Shown: positions 28,273 through 37,471 of the stretch, one piece after another
Layout: every line of letters starts with the position of its first letter
Position numbering within the stretch: the stretch's first letter is position 1
Assembly (NCBI GenBank): GCA_003641745.1
Contig: QNAI01000003.1
Location: 1-64,000 of the forward strand
Origin: Verrucomicrobiota bacterium
Lineage (GTDB): Bacteria > Verrucomicrobiota > Verrucomicrobiia > Opitutales > Opitutaceae
Direction: 5' to 3'
DNA length: 64,000 nucleotides
Made by a program: the position numbers and the translations under genes
Notes under the pieces: model-generated
Database searches by the model: none
Told to the model about the DNA's origin: nothing
What the model saw: only the letters and a program-made list of their open reading frames with translations

Positions 28273-28356
28273 GGGGTCAAACCTTGTACCGAGGCAGCCG
28301 TGCTCCCGACATCAGCCACTCCCGCATTGGCATGCACGATTACAAGGAATGACCCC
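28273..28356 (-). repeat. Palindromic element 1b, inverted, with ~31-bp extra arm
   Basis: 84 bp. Read on the minus strand it has the family ends and loop TGCATGCCAATGCG, an outer stem CCTTGTA/TACAAGG, and an extra segment TGGCTGATGTCGGGAGC followed by ACGGCTGCCTCGG inserted before the right arm. Element 2b carries the same extra segment in the opposite orientation. Confidence 0.8.
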
Positions 28357-28391
28357 ATGCATGCCAATGCGTGATTTGTAGCTTTGACCCC
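28357..28391 (+). repeat. Partial palindromic element 1c
   Basis: 35 bp holding only the loop and right half (ATGCATGCCAATGCG ... TTTGACCCC), joined directly to the end of 1b. Element 2c at 43929-43963 has the same truncation point and the same join. Confidence 0.75.
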
Positions 28392-28427
28392 TGCTTCGGA
28401 ACAGGTTCAAGCAGTCCTTCAAGCAGT

Positions 28428-28453
28428 CCTTCAAACGGTTCCGCAAACGGTCC
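28428..28453 (+). repeat. 26-bp direct repeat, second copy
   Basis: Exact copy of 28230-28255 (CCTTCAAACGG then TTCCGCAAACGGTCC). The pair brackets elements 1b and 1c and ends 10 bp before the SIS gene stop. Confidence 0.85.
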
Positions 28454-28463
28454 TTCAACCTCT

Positions 28464-29519
28464 CTACGGCATCCTATAGAATCCGTAGAGAGGGTCGTCC
28501 TTCCCCTTGCTCGGCCAGTTGATCTGGTCGACTTTGAAGTGTTCGATCAGGTGCATGATCAGGGTATTGAAGGTGGCTTCGAATTCGAGAATGGAAAGTG
28601 GCGGTTCGAATTGTCCGGTGATCGTGATGTGGGGCAGTGATACGCTTTCCAGCATGTCCCGGGTCCGTGAGGCCAACTCTGCTTCCGTGTCTCCAGGGCC
28701 TTCGAGAATGACGACCGGTCTCGGATGGAGGCTGACTTCCTGAAACGGGCCGTGGGCAAACTGGAGGTAATCCCAAATTGCCGGTGACGACCAGAAGAGG
28801 CCCTCAAGAAACTTGTATCCGAGGTTCTGTGCTGTCTCGCACAGAGGTGCGCCTGCGATCAGGTAGAATCCTCGCTTGAAATGTTCGGACTCGGTAATGA
28901 ACGTCCGGGTGGTTTCCGGATCGATCTCTGAAGCGAGAAGGTGCCGGAGATCCTGCGGTGTCACTGGTGGCAAGGCATCCGGCTTGAGGGAACGGGAGTA
29001 AAGGTAGGTTGACAGGAAACAGGCCATCGGTCCGACGAATCGTATCAGGGTTGAATACTCTTCCTCGAGAGGCCCCCTGATGAACTCGACTCCTGCGGAT
29101 TCGAGGTCGCGGATGAGCTGGGCACGGGCGGTTTTCCCAGCTGCGGCCGCGCCCTCCGCCGTCGTCGCGGTGAATACGATGGTATGGGCGAAGGAGGCGA
29201 ACTCATTGATCGCGACCTGGGCATTCGGAGACAGACCCTGACTGACCACGACCAGGGTCTGGTCACTTGCCGCGATGGGTGTGGAAGCGCAGAATCCGGA
29301 AAGAGGGACGAACTCCGCCGGTCGGTCGGCGTAACGATTGAGCAGGTTGACCAGGAAACGGGCGTGGGCCTCCGAACTCCCGGTTCCGGTCACGATGAAT
29401 CCGGTTGATTTGAGGGTTTTCGGATCGGCCCGGGGAGGATCGCCCAGCATGCCGACCAGGAGGTCGGGAATCTGTTTCAACCTTCGGCGCAGGAGCGCAT
29501 GTCCAAACGGATCCGTCAT
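28464..29519 (-). CDS. SIS-domain (sugar isomerase fold) protein
   Basis: A 351-residue protein with two SIS-type halves: the first has GTGSSEAHARF (about 45-55) and VVVSQGLSPNAQVAI, the second runs from about 215 to 300. SIS domains bind phosphosugars in isomerases, deaminases and regulators. No N-terminal glutaminase domain is present, so it is not a complete GlmS. Its ATG directly follows the stop of the GTP cyclohydrolase II-like gene, so the two are almost certainly co-translated. Substrate unknown. Confidence 0.8.
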   Translation of the reverse strand: MTDPFGHALLRRRLKQIPDLLVGMLGDPPRADPKTLKSTGFIVTGTGSSEAHARFLVNLLNRYADRPAEFVPLSGFCASTPIAASDQTLVVVSQGLSPNAQVAINEFASFAHTIVFTATTAEGAAAAGKTARAQLIRDLESAGVEFIRGPLEEEYSTLIRFVGPMACFLSTYLYSRSLKPDALPPVTPQDLRHLLASEIDPETTRTFITESEHFKRGFYLIAGAPLCETAQNLGYKFLEGLFWSSPAIWDYLQFAHGPFQEVSLHPRPVVILEGPGDTEAELASRTRDMLESVSLPHITITGQFEPPLSILEFEATFNTLIMHLIEHFKVDQINWPSKGKDDPLYGFYRMP

Positions 29520-31106
29520 TCACTCATCGCCGGTTTTGTCTTCGAGATATACCCAATTCTCGACCTCGATCTGGTGGGCGCTCAGTGTCGACGCGTACTC
29601 TGTTTTCTTTACCAGGCTGGACGGAGAGTTCACGATCATCTGTATTTTTTCGTTCGGGACATGATGTTTCAGGAGCAGGACCGATGCTTCATAATCCCGA
29701 CTGTCGTAGCTGACCCCCAGCTTCTGGTAGGATTCGTTGCTCGAAAGACTCAACCCTTTCTCCGTCATCATCCGATCGGAAGCGTAGGCCCCGAAACCTG
29801 CTCCGCGACCATCGTAGTAGAGAAGGATGATCACGCCGGTTCCGTAGCGCACGATGTGTCGGACCGAGAGCATGAACCTCTCACGGTTATCGGCCACGCG
29901 AAGAGGAAAGCGGTTGAAAAGTGACTCACTCTGAAGACGAACGACCGGGACATCGTTCGCTTCAGGCCGGCCATAGGTGAGGACGACAAATTCCTGACTG
30001 TTGACGATATCATAATAGACGTGAACCCGGAACCAGTAAGGCGTGGTCAGCAGGTCACCGATCAGATCATCGGGATGCCCGCTTCGAAAGGCCTTCAGAT
30101 TCCGACTGTCGACTCGGATTGCGTATCGTTGGTTGCGAAGGGGCTCAATCCCAAGAATAAGCGGATCCGTGCCGTCTGTGTATTGTTGGATCGAATGCGG
30201 GTGGCCCAGTCGGTCGAATTGATCACCGGCCAGGATGATCTCGTTGTCGACCGGTCGCATCGGGAGGAAATAACTCGCCGAAGTTATGAATCGTTCGGCG
30301 CCGGGGAGGACGTGCGGTTTGAACGGAACCACGGGTTCCGGCGGCAAAGCGCTTCTGACTGAACTGTCTCGTGGGTGGCTCAGGATGTGTCCCGCCGCTG
30401 CTTTGGAACTGAGGTAAGCGAGATTGAACGGAGACGGCTGAAACTCGAGTGTTTCCGTCCCCAGGACCTTCAGTCCCTGGTTTTCCATCGCGCTCACTTT
30501 ATCCGGGTTGTTGGTCAAGACCGTGAAACCGGCCTTGATTCCCAGAAGGTGGCAGATGTGAGAGACATTCTCGTAGCTGCGATGGTCTTTTTTTAGGCCC
30601 ATGCATGCATAGGCCTGGAAGGTTGAGACCTGATCGAGTGAGGCCTGCACCAGCATTCTGTCCCTCGCCTTGGCCACGAAGCCGACGCCACGTCCCTCCT
30701 GCATCAGGTAAAAGAGAATACCGCGCCCTTTCTTCGCGATGACCTCCAGGGCGCCTTCAAGCTGTTGGACGCAGTCGCAGTCGCACCCGCGCAGAGTTTC
30801 GCTTGTCACGCAGGAGGAGTGTATCCGCATGGGAAGTTCGTCCGCCGAGACGATATCCCCGAAGGTCAGGGCGATCAGGTAGCCCTTGTGAATCATATCC
30901 TGAAAGATGAAAGCTTTGAATTTGCCGAAAACGGTGTCGACCGCGCAGTTGGCTATATAGAGCGTGATGCCATATAGAGGACGCTCGTTGACCGGCATCA
31001 GATCGCTGACGCAACCTGGAGCGGGTTGCATCAGGTCCATCAGGGCCTGGTGACTGGAAGTCTCGTTTCGGGCCGCGTCGGATGAAGGCTCTTTTGGGGA
31101 CGTCAT
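29520..31106 (-). CDS. Two-domain GTP cyclohydrolase II (RibA)-like protein
   Basis: A 528-residue protein, more than twice the ~200 residues of RibA. The first domain (about 45-225) keeps the zinc cysteines Cys 99, 110 and 112 in HSSC...CDCDC with RibA spacing, the nucleotide loop QEGRGVGF and VLTNNPDK. The second (about 330-520) follows the same order but is degenerate: SES replaces the first Cys, the CDC motif is gone, EGRG is DGRG and TNNP is VNSP. No DHBP synthase domain or other rib gene is adjacent. It is followed directly by the SIS gene and preceded by a purine-type permease 21 bp upstream. A riboflavin role is possible, but a specialised purine-derived pathway fits the context as well. 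Confidence 0.8.
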   Translation of the reverse strand: MTSPKEPSSDAARNETSSHQALMDLMQPAPGCVSDLMPVNERPLYGITLYIANCAVDTVFGKFKAFIFQDMIHKGYLIALTFGDIVSADELPMRIHSSCVTSETLRGCDCDCVQQLEGALEVIAKKGRGILFYLMQEGRGVGFVAKARDRMLVQASLDQVSTFQAYACMGLKKDHRSYENVSHICHLLGIKAGFTVLTNNPDKVSAMENQGLKVLGTETLEFQPSPFNLAYLSSKAAAGHILSHPRDSSVRSALPPEPVVPFKPHVLPGAERFITSASYFLPMRPVDNEIILAGDQFDRLGHPHSIQQYTDGTDPLILGIEPLRNQRYAIRVDSRNLKAFRSGHPDDLIGDLLTTPYWFRVHVYYDIVNSQEFVVLTYGRPEANDVPVVRLQSESLFNRFPLRVADNRERFMLSVRHIVRYGTGVIILLYYDGRGAGFGAYASDRMMTEKGLSLSSNESYQKLGVSYDSRDYEASVLLLKHHVPNEKIQMIVNSPSSLVKKTEYASTLSAHQIEVENWVYLEDKTGDE

Positions 31107-31127
31107 GCGAATCTCAGGTGGACGGGG

Positions 31128-32474
31128 TCAGAAGAGTGCGGCAAACAGGTTTATCAGGAGTGATTCGCAGAAATGTATAAGGAAAAGCACAGCCAATACG
31201 ACGGTGACAAGACCCAGTTCTTTCCGTCTCCCTGAGAAGAGGAGAATGGTCGAATAGGCGATCATGCCGATTCCGATACCGGCACTGATACTGAAAGCCA
31301 GAGGCATGACGATGATGGTCAGGACGGCCGGCGCCATGGTGCCGAAGTCCTCCAGATCGAGATGGACAACCGACTGCATCATGAAGATGCCCACGATGAC
31401 GAGGGCGGGTGCCGTCGCCTGGGCCGGAATGGCAAGGATGACCGGTGTGAAAAACAGAGCCAGGAGAAAGCAAAGGGCCGTAGTGAGTGAGGTCAGGCCG
31501 GTCCGGCCGCCGGCCTCAACGCCGGCTGCTGATTCGATATAGGAGGTCGTGGTGGAGGTTCCAAGCAGGGCACCCACCACCGTGGCGGTCGAGTCGGCCA
31601 TGAGCGCTCTGCCCACCTTCGGCAGTTTTCCGTTCCTGTCGAGAAGTCCGGCTCGCTGACAGACCCCGATCAAGGTGCCCACCGTGTCGAACAGATCGAC
31701 AAAGAGCAGAGTGACGATGATTGGCAACGCCTTGGTGAAATCGTGAATCAGAAACTCAAAGTCGAGTTTGAACGCTGTTTCGGCGATCGATGGCGGCAAC
31801 GATACGAGACTTTCAGGCAGCGAAGTGACCTTGTTTCCGTCGAGGCCCGGAATGATAAGCCCGAGCACCGTAACCAGCAGAATACCCAATATAATCGCGC
31901 CCGGGACCTGTCTGGTGATCAGAACGGCAGTCAGAATGATACCAGAGAAAACGAGAAGAGCGGGCGGAGCTCCCAGGTCGCCCAACGTAACGAAAGTATT
32001 CGGGTCGCCGATGATAATTCCTCCGCTTCTCAGGCCAAGGAATGCGATGAACAGGCCGATCCCGCAGGTGATGGCAACTTTGAGTTGATTCGGGATGGCA
32101 TCGACGATTTTCGTCCGGATTCCCGATGCCGAGAGGGCCATGAAGATGATGCCGTTTACGAACACCAGGCCGAGCGCGGATTGCCAGGCTACGCCCATGC
32201 CGAGGCAAACGCTGAAGGCAAAGTAGGCGTTGAGTCCCATGCCCGGCGCCAGGGCGATGGGGGTGTTGGTCAGAACCGCCATCAAGGCTGTTCCGATTGC
32301 GGCGGCGAGAGCGGTGACAGTGACGAGGGCCGCCTTGTCCATTCCTGCTGCGGCCAGCAGGGTGGGGTTGACCGCCAGGATATAGGACATGGCCGCAAAG
32401 GTCGTGAGGCCGGCCTGAGCCTCCCGCCATGGCGTGGTCTGACGCCGGGACAGCTTGAAAAAGCGTTCGAGCAT
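31128..32474 (-). CDS. AzgA-type NCS2 purine permease
   Basis: A 448-residue membrane protein with about 12-14 hydrophobic segments. Family hallmarks: YILAVNPTLLAAAGMD (about 31-46), ALAPGMGLNAYFAF and FVDLFDTVGTLIGV. Relatives (AzgA, PbuG, GhxP) import adenine, guanine or hypoxanthine with protons. First gene of the permease, RibA-like, SIS run; importing a purine next to a GTP cyclohydrolase-like enzyme is a sensible pairing. I saw no purine riboswitch in the 205-bp leader. Confidence 0.9.
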   Translation of the reverse strand: MLERFFKLSRRQTTPWREAQAGLTTFAAMSYILAVNPTLLAAAGMDKAALVTVTALAAAIGTALMAVLTNTPIALAPGMGLNAYFAFSVCLGMGVAWQSALGLVFVNGIIFMALSASGIRTKIVDAIPNQLKVAITCGIGLFIAFLGLRSGGIIIGDPNTFVTLGDLGAPPALLVFSGIILTAVLITRQVPGAIILGILLVTVLGLIIPGLDGNKVTSLPESLVSLPPSIAETAFKLDFEFLIHDFTKALPIIVTLLFVDLFDTVGTLIGVCQRAGLLDRNGKLPKVGRALMADSTATVVGALLGTSTTTSYIESAAGVEAGGRTGLTSLTTALCFLLALFFTPVILAIPAQATAPALVIVGIFMMQSVVHLDLEDFGTMAPAVLTIIVMPLAFSISAGIGIGMIAYSTILLFSGRRKELGLVTVVLAVLFLIHFCESLLINLFAALF

Positions 32475-32679
32475 GGATTGGGTCTGCGACAGGGTGATGA
32501 ATCGGATCCGTCCGAGTCAATGAGGTTGCCGGTGCATTGCCAAGGATTGAAGGGCGCCTTGATGCATCAGGGTTTCTGTCAGTCTCCAATTTTTCAAAGT
32601 GCCCTTCAATGACGTCCGCCCGCTCTGAAGGGCGATGTAGTGGCTTGACCTCGGGGCTCCCGTTGCGGCTCAATCAGTC

Positions 32680-33615
32680 TTGTTGGTCGCAAGAATAATT
32701 GACAGTCACGTTCATCTCTATCCCGCGGAAGTTTCCGGGAATCCCGCGACGTGGGCTGCATCGCGGTCGGAGACGCATTGGGGCAAGCTTGTTTCGCCCC
32801 GAAACGGGCGGCCCTCGCTCCAGGGGTGGGCGGATATCGACGATCTCCTGCGTGAGATGGACCGCTCCGGAGTCGATCGTGCTGTATTACAGGGATGGTA
32901 TTGGGAGCATCAGGAAACCTGCGACTGGCAGAATCAATACTATGCCACCTGCATGAAGGCGCATCCCGATCGCATTTCAGCTTTTGCAACGGTCAAACCG
33001 TCTGCCGGCAAAGCTGCCCTGGATGCAATTCGCCGGGCTCGGGAAGACGGGTTTTCAGGTCTGGGTGAACTCTGCCCTCGGATCCAGGGCGGGGCATTGT
33101 CTGATCCGGAGTGGGTCGAGGCGATGACACTGGCGGCGGAATGTGAGTTGGTTGTCCTGTTCCATGTGGATGAACAGGTGGGTCGCGACCATGCGGGTCG
33201 CATGCGGACCGCCCCCGAGGATTTCCAGTGGATTGCCGAAGCGTGTCCGAATCTGCGAATCATACTTGCTCATTTCGGAGGCGGCCTTGTCTTCCACCGG
33301 CTCAACCGGGGAGTCAAAAAGGTTTTCGATCGGATCTGGTTTGATACGGCGGCGTCACCTTTGCTTTACGACTCAGCCGTCTATGGAGCCGCGATCGCGT
33401 GCGGGGTGGGTGACCGCCTGCTTTTCGGCAGCGATTTCCCGCTGATAACCAGGCCGCGTCGATCCAGCCTGCCTGCTGGCGGCTACGATTGGGGCCGGCC
33501 CGAGATGGGGTCTCATCTCAACGAGATCCGCGGATCAGGACTCAGCGATTCCGATCTGAGCCGGATACTTGCTGGAAACGCCGCCGATCTGTTGGGGCTC
33601 CACCTGGGTACATAA
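32680..33615 (+). CDS. Amidohydrolase-family metal hydrolase (amidohydro-rel/TIM barrel)
   Basis: A ~311-residue TIM-barrel metal hydrolase: HxH in IIDSHVHLYP (His 10 and 12), a later AHFGGG metal His and FGSDFPL with the catalytic Asp. The frame opens at TTG 32680 (or the next TTG, 32683); no ATG lies before the HxH motif, so a non-ATG start is needed. Relatives hydrolyse or decarboxylate cyclic and aromatic acids. Divergent from the permease across 205 bp, so co-regulation is possible. A strong hairpin terminator overlaps its stop. Confidence 0.8.
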   Translation: MLVARIIDSHVHLYPAEVSGNPATWAASRSETHWGKLVSPRNGRPSLQGWADIDDLLREMDRSGVDRAVLQGWYWEHQETCDWQNQYYATCMKAHPDRISAFATVKPSAGKAALDAIRRAREDGFSGLGELCPRIQGGALSDPEWVEAMTLAAECELVVLFHVDEQVGRDHAGRMRTAPEDFQWIAEACPNLRIILAHFGGGLVFHRLNRGVKKVFDRIWFDTAASPLLYDSAVYGAAIACGVGDRLLFGSDFPLITRPRRSSLPAGGYDWGRPEMGSHLNEIRGSGLSDSDLSRILAGNAADLLGLHLGT

Positions 33616-33647
33616 CAAGGCCGGGACTCGAAGATCCCGGCCTTGTT
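33614..33647. terminator. Strong hairpin terminator between convergent genes
   Basis: A perfect 13-bp stem AACAAGGCCGGGA/TCCCGGCCTTGTT (33614-33626, 33635-33647) with an 8-nt loop, directly after the amidohydrolase stop and 25 bp before the TPR gene stop. Suits termination from both sides. Confidence 0.8.
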
Positions 33648-33672
33648 TCAATTCAGAAATCGTCAGCCCGAC

Positions 33673-35070
33673 TCAGAGTGCGTCACGCGCATTTCGGATC
33701 TGCTGGAGGTAGCGTGCCTTGTTGTCACTCGGGTCGATGGACATGACTCGCTCCATCAGCGGAACTGCACCGGCGAAATCACCGGTTCCGACCAGCATCT
33801 GGGCATGGGCGAGAAGTGCGCGGGCTTCATAATCGCGGATTTTTGCGGCGCGGTCATAGATAAGCGCGGCCTTGGCGATCAGGTCTTCCTTCTCATCTTC
33901 GGTCAGCCCCTCAGCCCGGGAATAGAATCGTGCGAGCAGGATGAGAGCCTCGCCGTCAAGGGGTTCACGTTCCACGATCTGCTCAAGTACTCCGATCGCA
34001 TCCATGTGTCGGCCCTTTCCGATGTCGTTTCGGGCCTGGAGTTTGAGCAGGACAAGATCAATATCGTTGGAAATGTCGGAGTAATTTTCCCGGATCCGAT
34101 CGATGATCAGTTGGGCTTCATCCAAGGCGCCCCGGTTGGTCAAAACCTCCGCCGCGCGGAGAGGACGGCTGATATCCTGATCGCGGTCCAGTTTCATGGC
34201 ACCGAGATAAGCCTCCAAGGCGAGTTCCTTCATGTTTTCATTCATGTAGATGTCGCCGAGCAGATTGAGGCTTTCACCGGTGGCTTTACCGAGCCGTGTG
34301 ACGATTTCGTAGTTGGCGGCGGCTTTCTTGGTCTCGCCCATGCCCAAGTAGGCGTTGGCCTGGACCAGCCAGAGGGCGGAGTCGTCGGGTTTGAGCTTGA
34401 TCAGGTAATCGAGAATGGCGATGGATTCGTCGAACTTCTGTTGCTCCAGCAGGGACCGGGCGAGTCCCAGCTTCCAGTCCTTGGTTTTGGGGGCGAAAAC
34501 GATCGCGTTCCGGTAGGCTGCTTCAGCGGACAACGGATCGCTGGCATTGAGGAAACAGAGACCGAGCAGACCATAGATGATTCCGTCCGGATTCCCGAGA
34601 GTTATGGTCTTGGCCAGAGGATCGATGGCTTCGGCAAACTGGCCCTTCTGGACGAGGATGATCCCCAGATTCTTGTGGGCCCGGAGGAAGTCGGATTCCT
34701 TCTGGAGGGAGGATCGGTAATAGCGTATGGCGTTATCGAGCTCTCCCGTCTCAAAATAGAGATTGCCCAGCGTGAAGTCCAGTGCCGCGCTGGCCTCTGG
34801 AGTGACCGATGGGATCAACGTCTGGATGGCGAGTACCTTGTTGCCCGTCTTCAGGATCTCGATGAGTTCCTTGAGAATAACCTGCTCTTCGGTCGAGATC
34901 TTTGGTTCGACAGGTCCAAGCACACCGTAGGTGCCCAGGAAGGCGTTGATATTGTCGGGGTCACTCCAGAAGGCCTCGCTCGGATAGCGGAGCTGTCCCA
35001 TGGCTGCCGTGCCCACGGTTAATGCGAGGAGCGTGGCCAGGAGCCGATTTGGTTTAATGAATCTGATCAT
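33673..35070 (-). CDS. Secreted tetratricopeptide-repeat protein of the ExbB/ExbD locus
   Basis: A 465-residue periplasmic protein with a signal peptide (FIKPNRLLATLLALTVGTAA) from the ATG at 35070, and at least seven TPR-like helical pairs from about residue 85 to the end (for example AHKNLGIILVQKGQFAEAI and ALWLVQANAYLGMG). A longer reading from 35250 adds 60 residues that are not protein-like and overlaps exbD. Last gene of DUF3450-ExbB-ExbD-ExbD-TPR; in TonB-Exb-TPR systems of marine Proteobacteria a TPR protein has the same position and supports energy transfer. Confidence 0.87.
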   Translation of the reverse strand: MIRFIKPNRLLATLLALTVGTAAMGQLRYPSEAFWSDPDNINAFLGTYGVLGPVEPKISTEEQVILKELIEILKTGNKVLAIQTLIPSVTPEASAALDFTLGNLYFETGELDNAIRYYRSSLQKESDFLRAHKNLGIILVQKGQFAEAIDPLAKTITLGNPDGIIYGLLGLCFLNASDPLSAEAAYRNAIVFAPKTKDWKLGLARSLLEQQKFDESIAILDYLIKLKPDDSALWLVQANAYLGMGETKKAAANYEIVTRLGKATGESLNLLGDIYMNENMKELALEAYLGAMKLDRDQDISRPLRAAEVLTNRGALDEAQLIIDRIRENYSDISNDIDLVLLKLQARNDIGKGRHMDAIGVLEQIVEREPLDGEALILLARFYSRAEGLTEDEKEDLIAKAALIYDRAAKIRDYEARALLAHAQMLVGTGDFAGAVPLMERVMSIDPSDNKARYLQQIRNARDAL

Positions 35071-35152
35071 TACGCGATTTCTGACTTGGGTTATTGGCTG
35101 TGATTTTAAGGAATGGAAACGCCCTGGCGATTGATGCAGGCTGAGTTCGTAA

Positions 35153-35557
35153 CTAGAGGCGCAGGGCGGAAAGGCTGACTTTGGTCGCTCCCGCAAGTTT
35201 TGCTTCGTCGATGGCACGCACCACCAGGCTGCCCGGCGCGTTTTCATCAATCTGTAGAATGACTGGCATCGCGTCCTTCTGGGTCAGGCGCCGAACGATG
35301 GCCCGAACCCCGCCAATCCCGATATCCTTTCCTCCGTAAACGATACGGGCATTCGAGGTGATGGCGATCAGGATGCTGTTCTTTTCCAGGTTCTCGATCG
35401 AGACGGCACGAGGCTTGTTTACTTCCACGCCCGGCTCTTCAACAAACACCGTGGTGACAATGAAGAAGATCAGGAGGATGAATACCATGTCGATGAGCGG
35501 CGAGATATTGATATCCGTCTGCTCTTCGGTGGCGGTCAGTGAGGATTTGTTCTGCAT
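35153..35557 (-). CDS. exbD: Biopolymer transport protein ExbD (second copy)
   Basis: A 134-residue ExbD/TolR protein: one transmembrane helix carrying the proton-path Asp in [17 protein letters not shown] (Asp about 23), then a periplasmic domain. Works with ExbB to convert proton flow into motion. It is 32 bp downstream of the first exbD; the two share the membrane helix almost exactly but differ in the periplasmic part, so they probably form a heteromer. Confidence 0.92.
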   Translation of the reverse strand: MQNKSSLTATEEQTDINISPLIDMVFILLIFFIVTTVFVEEPGVEVNKPRAVSIENLEKNSILIAITSNARIVYGGKDIGIGGVRAIVRRLTQKDAMPVILQIDENAPGSLVVRAIDEAKLAGATKVSLSALRL

Positions 35558-35589
35558 GGGCGGTGTGCCGTCCTGAAAGGAGGTTTTGG

Positions 35590-35988
35590 CTATTCGCCGG
35601 AAAGGCTGATGTTCTGCGCGCCGCCCAGTTTCGACTCATCAATCACTCGGACCACGAGACCGGCGAGGGCGCCTTGTTCCACATTGATGATCACCGGCAA
35701 TTGCTCCCGGGCGTTTTTCTGCCGGACCTTGGCTCGCACGCCCCCGATTCCCACGTCCTTCTCTTCGTGCAGGACCTGGCCGTTTCCGGTCAGCTGAAAT
35801 ACGATTGTATCCTTGTCGAGATTGTTGGCGGAGACGGGCGATGGCTTGTTTACGGCCATCCCTTTCTCCTCCACGAAAACAGTCGTGACGATGAAGAAGA
35901 TCAGGAGGATGAAGACCATGTCGATCAACGGGGAGATGTTGATGTCCGTCATCTCGCTGTCCCCTGCAAAATTGCGACGTACTCTCAT
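35590..35988 (-). CDS. exbD: Biopolymer transport protein ExbD (first copy)
   Basis: A 132-residue ExbD/TolR protein with the same helix [18 protein letters not shown] and a periplasmic domain ending in SLSGE. 61 bp after exbB. The paired exbD genes fit the two-ExbD arrangement common in TPR-linked Exb systems. Confidence 0.92.
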   Translation of the reverse strand: MRVRRNFAGDSEMTDINISPLIDMVFILLIFFIVTTVFVEEKGMAVNKPSPVSANNLDKDTIVFQLTGNGQVLHEEKDVGIGGVRAKVRQKNAREQLPVIINVEQGALAGLVVRVIDESKLGGAQNISLSGE

Positions 35989-36049
35989 GACTTGTGAATC
36001 TTAACCTTCTCGGGCTCGGCAGTGATGGATTGCTTGGTCGGTGCGGTTC

Positions 36050-37447
36050 TTATTCCGCCCGCCGGTTGGCGAGCCCGTTGACGAATGCGACTGAGGTCTG
36101 TTCCATCTCACTCAGGGTTCCCTTGGCCTTGCGGGAGAGAAGCGCTCCGGCGAGGAGGGCCGGGATCGCGACATAGAGACCAAACTCCGTCGTAATCAGG
36201 GCCTCGGAAATACCCGATGAGAGTGACTTGGCGTCACCTGTGCCAAAGACGGTGATCAGCTTGAAGGTCTGGATCATACCGGTAACGGTACCGAGCAGAC
36301 CGAGCAGCGGAGCGGCGCCGGCAGTCAGCGCGATAAAGGCCAGCATACGCTCCAGTTTAGGCTGGGTGGCCAGGAGTCGCTCGTAGAGAATCTCCTCGAG
36401 CAGTTCCTTTTCTTCGTCGGCGTGATTGACGCCGGCGACGAGAAGATCGCCGAAGGGACCGGGAACGCTGGAAGCTATGGCCAGAGCCTGGTCCTTTTCA
36501 CCCCGGTTGAGGTGGTTGAGTATGGTCTGGAGATCGCCGGTTTTCGGTCGTTTCACCGAGTTGATGTCAAACCACTTGAAGATGGCGACGAGGGTCGCCG
36601 CCAAGGCAAGGGTGAGGATGAACCAGATGACCATGCCGCCTTTGTTGATGTGCTGCCAGAGGGTCTCGGAGGTGAGCTCAATCTTGATCGCGTTGCCGAG
36701 AGACGGGTCGACCGGCAGGCGCCCGGATCCGGTGGTGGCCAGACTGGTAATATCGGAATCGAACTGGGCACCGATATTGAAAATAACCGGAAGATCGCTC
36801 TCGGCGTTGGCCTGAAGCTCCGCCAGGCCGGTGTTGGCGCCATCGGTGCTCGAGAAAACGCCGATCGGGCCGACCAGGGCGTAGGTGCCTTCCTTGAGGA
36901 TTCCGCCCTCAACGATGCCGTTGCCCTCGAAGCTGTTCCCACCGATGATGTCCGCCACCCGATCGAGTGATGCCTGGACCAGTTTGACCTGCGCAGCAAA
37001 TTTCTCGGCTTCGGTGAGATTCACATCGTCGACGGATGTCTGGGCAATATGGGCGAGTTCGTCGAATTTCTGGATCTCAGAAACGTGCATCCGGGTTCGG
37101 AACGCGCGGATATATTCGGTCAGGAGGCTCCTGACGTAGGTGTTCTGCTCCTCGCGGGCCTCGACTTCATCTTCAAGGGCGTTAAGGTCAACCTGGCGAT
37201 TGTCGCGAACGTTCTCGACCCGAGCGGCTTCCCGACGCTTGGCAAGCACCTCGTTTTCGAGACGGTTGAGATCCTTGGATAAAGGAATCTTTTCGTCCGC
37301 GATCAAATTGCGCAGAGCGGAGAGTTCTGCCTGGACCTCGGTGAGATCCTCAATGGCGGAAGCCGAGGCCTCTTCGAACGTCTGGGCGGTTGAAAAACTG
37401 CCGGCGGCAATCGCGGTTACTAGACTGATGAAATTACGAATCTTCAT
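36050..37447 (-). CDS. exbB: MotA/TolQ/ExbB proton channel with long coiled-coil N-terminus
   Basis: A 465-residue protein: signal peptide (residues 1-20), a periplasmic region of about 240 residues with heptad-like Glu/Arg/Leu patterns (25-115), then three membrane segments of the ExbB type (about 275-295, 365-395, 410-440) with LLGLLGTVTGMIQTF and ISEALITTEFGL. Ordinary ExbB is ~240 residues, so the extension is substantial; TolR/ExbB-fusion proteins in DUF3450 loci have the same layout. It should form the motor with the two ExbD proteins. Confidence 0.9.
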   Translation of the reverse strand: MKIRNFISLVTAIAAGSFSTAQTFEEASASAIEDLTEVQAELSALRNLIADEKIPLSKDLNRLENEVLAKRREAARVENVRDNRQVDLNALEDEVEAREEQNTYVRSLLTEYIRAFRTRMHVSEIQKFDELAHIAQTSVDDVNLTEAEKFAAQVKLVQASLDRVADIIGGNSFEGNGIVEGGILKEGTYALVGPIGVFSSTDGANTGLAELQANAESDLPVIFNIGAQFDSDITSLATTGSGRLPVDPSLGNAIKIELTSETLWQHINKGGMVIWFILTLALAATLVAIFKWFDINSVKRPKTGDLQTILNHLNRGEKDQALAIASSVPGPFGDLLVAGVNHADEEKELLEEILYERLLATQPKLERMLAFIALTAGAAPLLGLLGTVTGMIQTFKLITVFGTGDAKSLSSGISEALITTEFGLYVAIPALLAGALLSRKAKGTLSEMEQTSVAFVNGLANRRAE

Positions 37448-37471
37448 TGGGTTAAGTCTCGGGTCGGGCCT

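Noticed and set aside
32475-32679. Possible purine riboswitch ahead of the AzgA-type permease; ATTGAAGGGC/GCCCTTCAAT inverted repeat
   Set aside because: No purine aptamer core (TATA...three-way junction loops) was seen; the 10-bp inverted repeat is widely spaced and may be chance.
33643-35022. Long plus-strand frame opposite the TPR gene
   Set aside because: The minus strand has a signal peptide, TPR repeats and operon context; the plus frame starts next to the terminator and has no family features.
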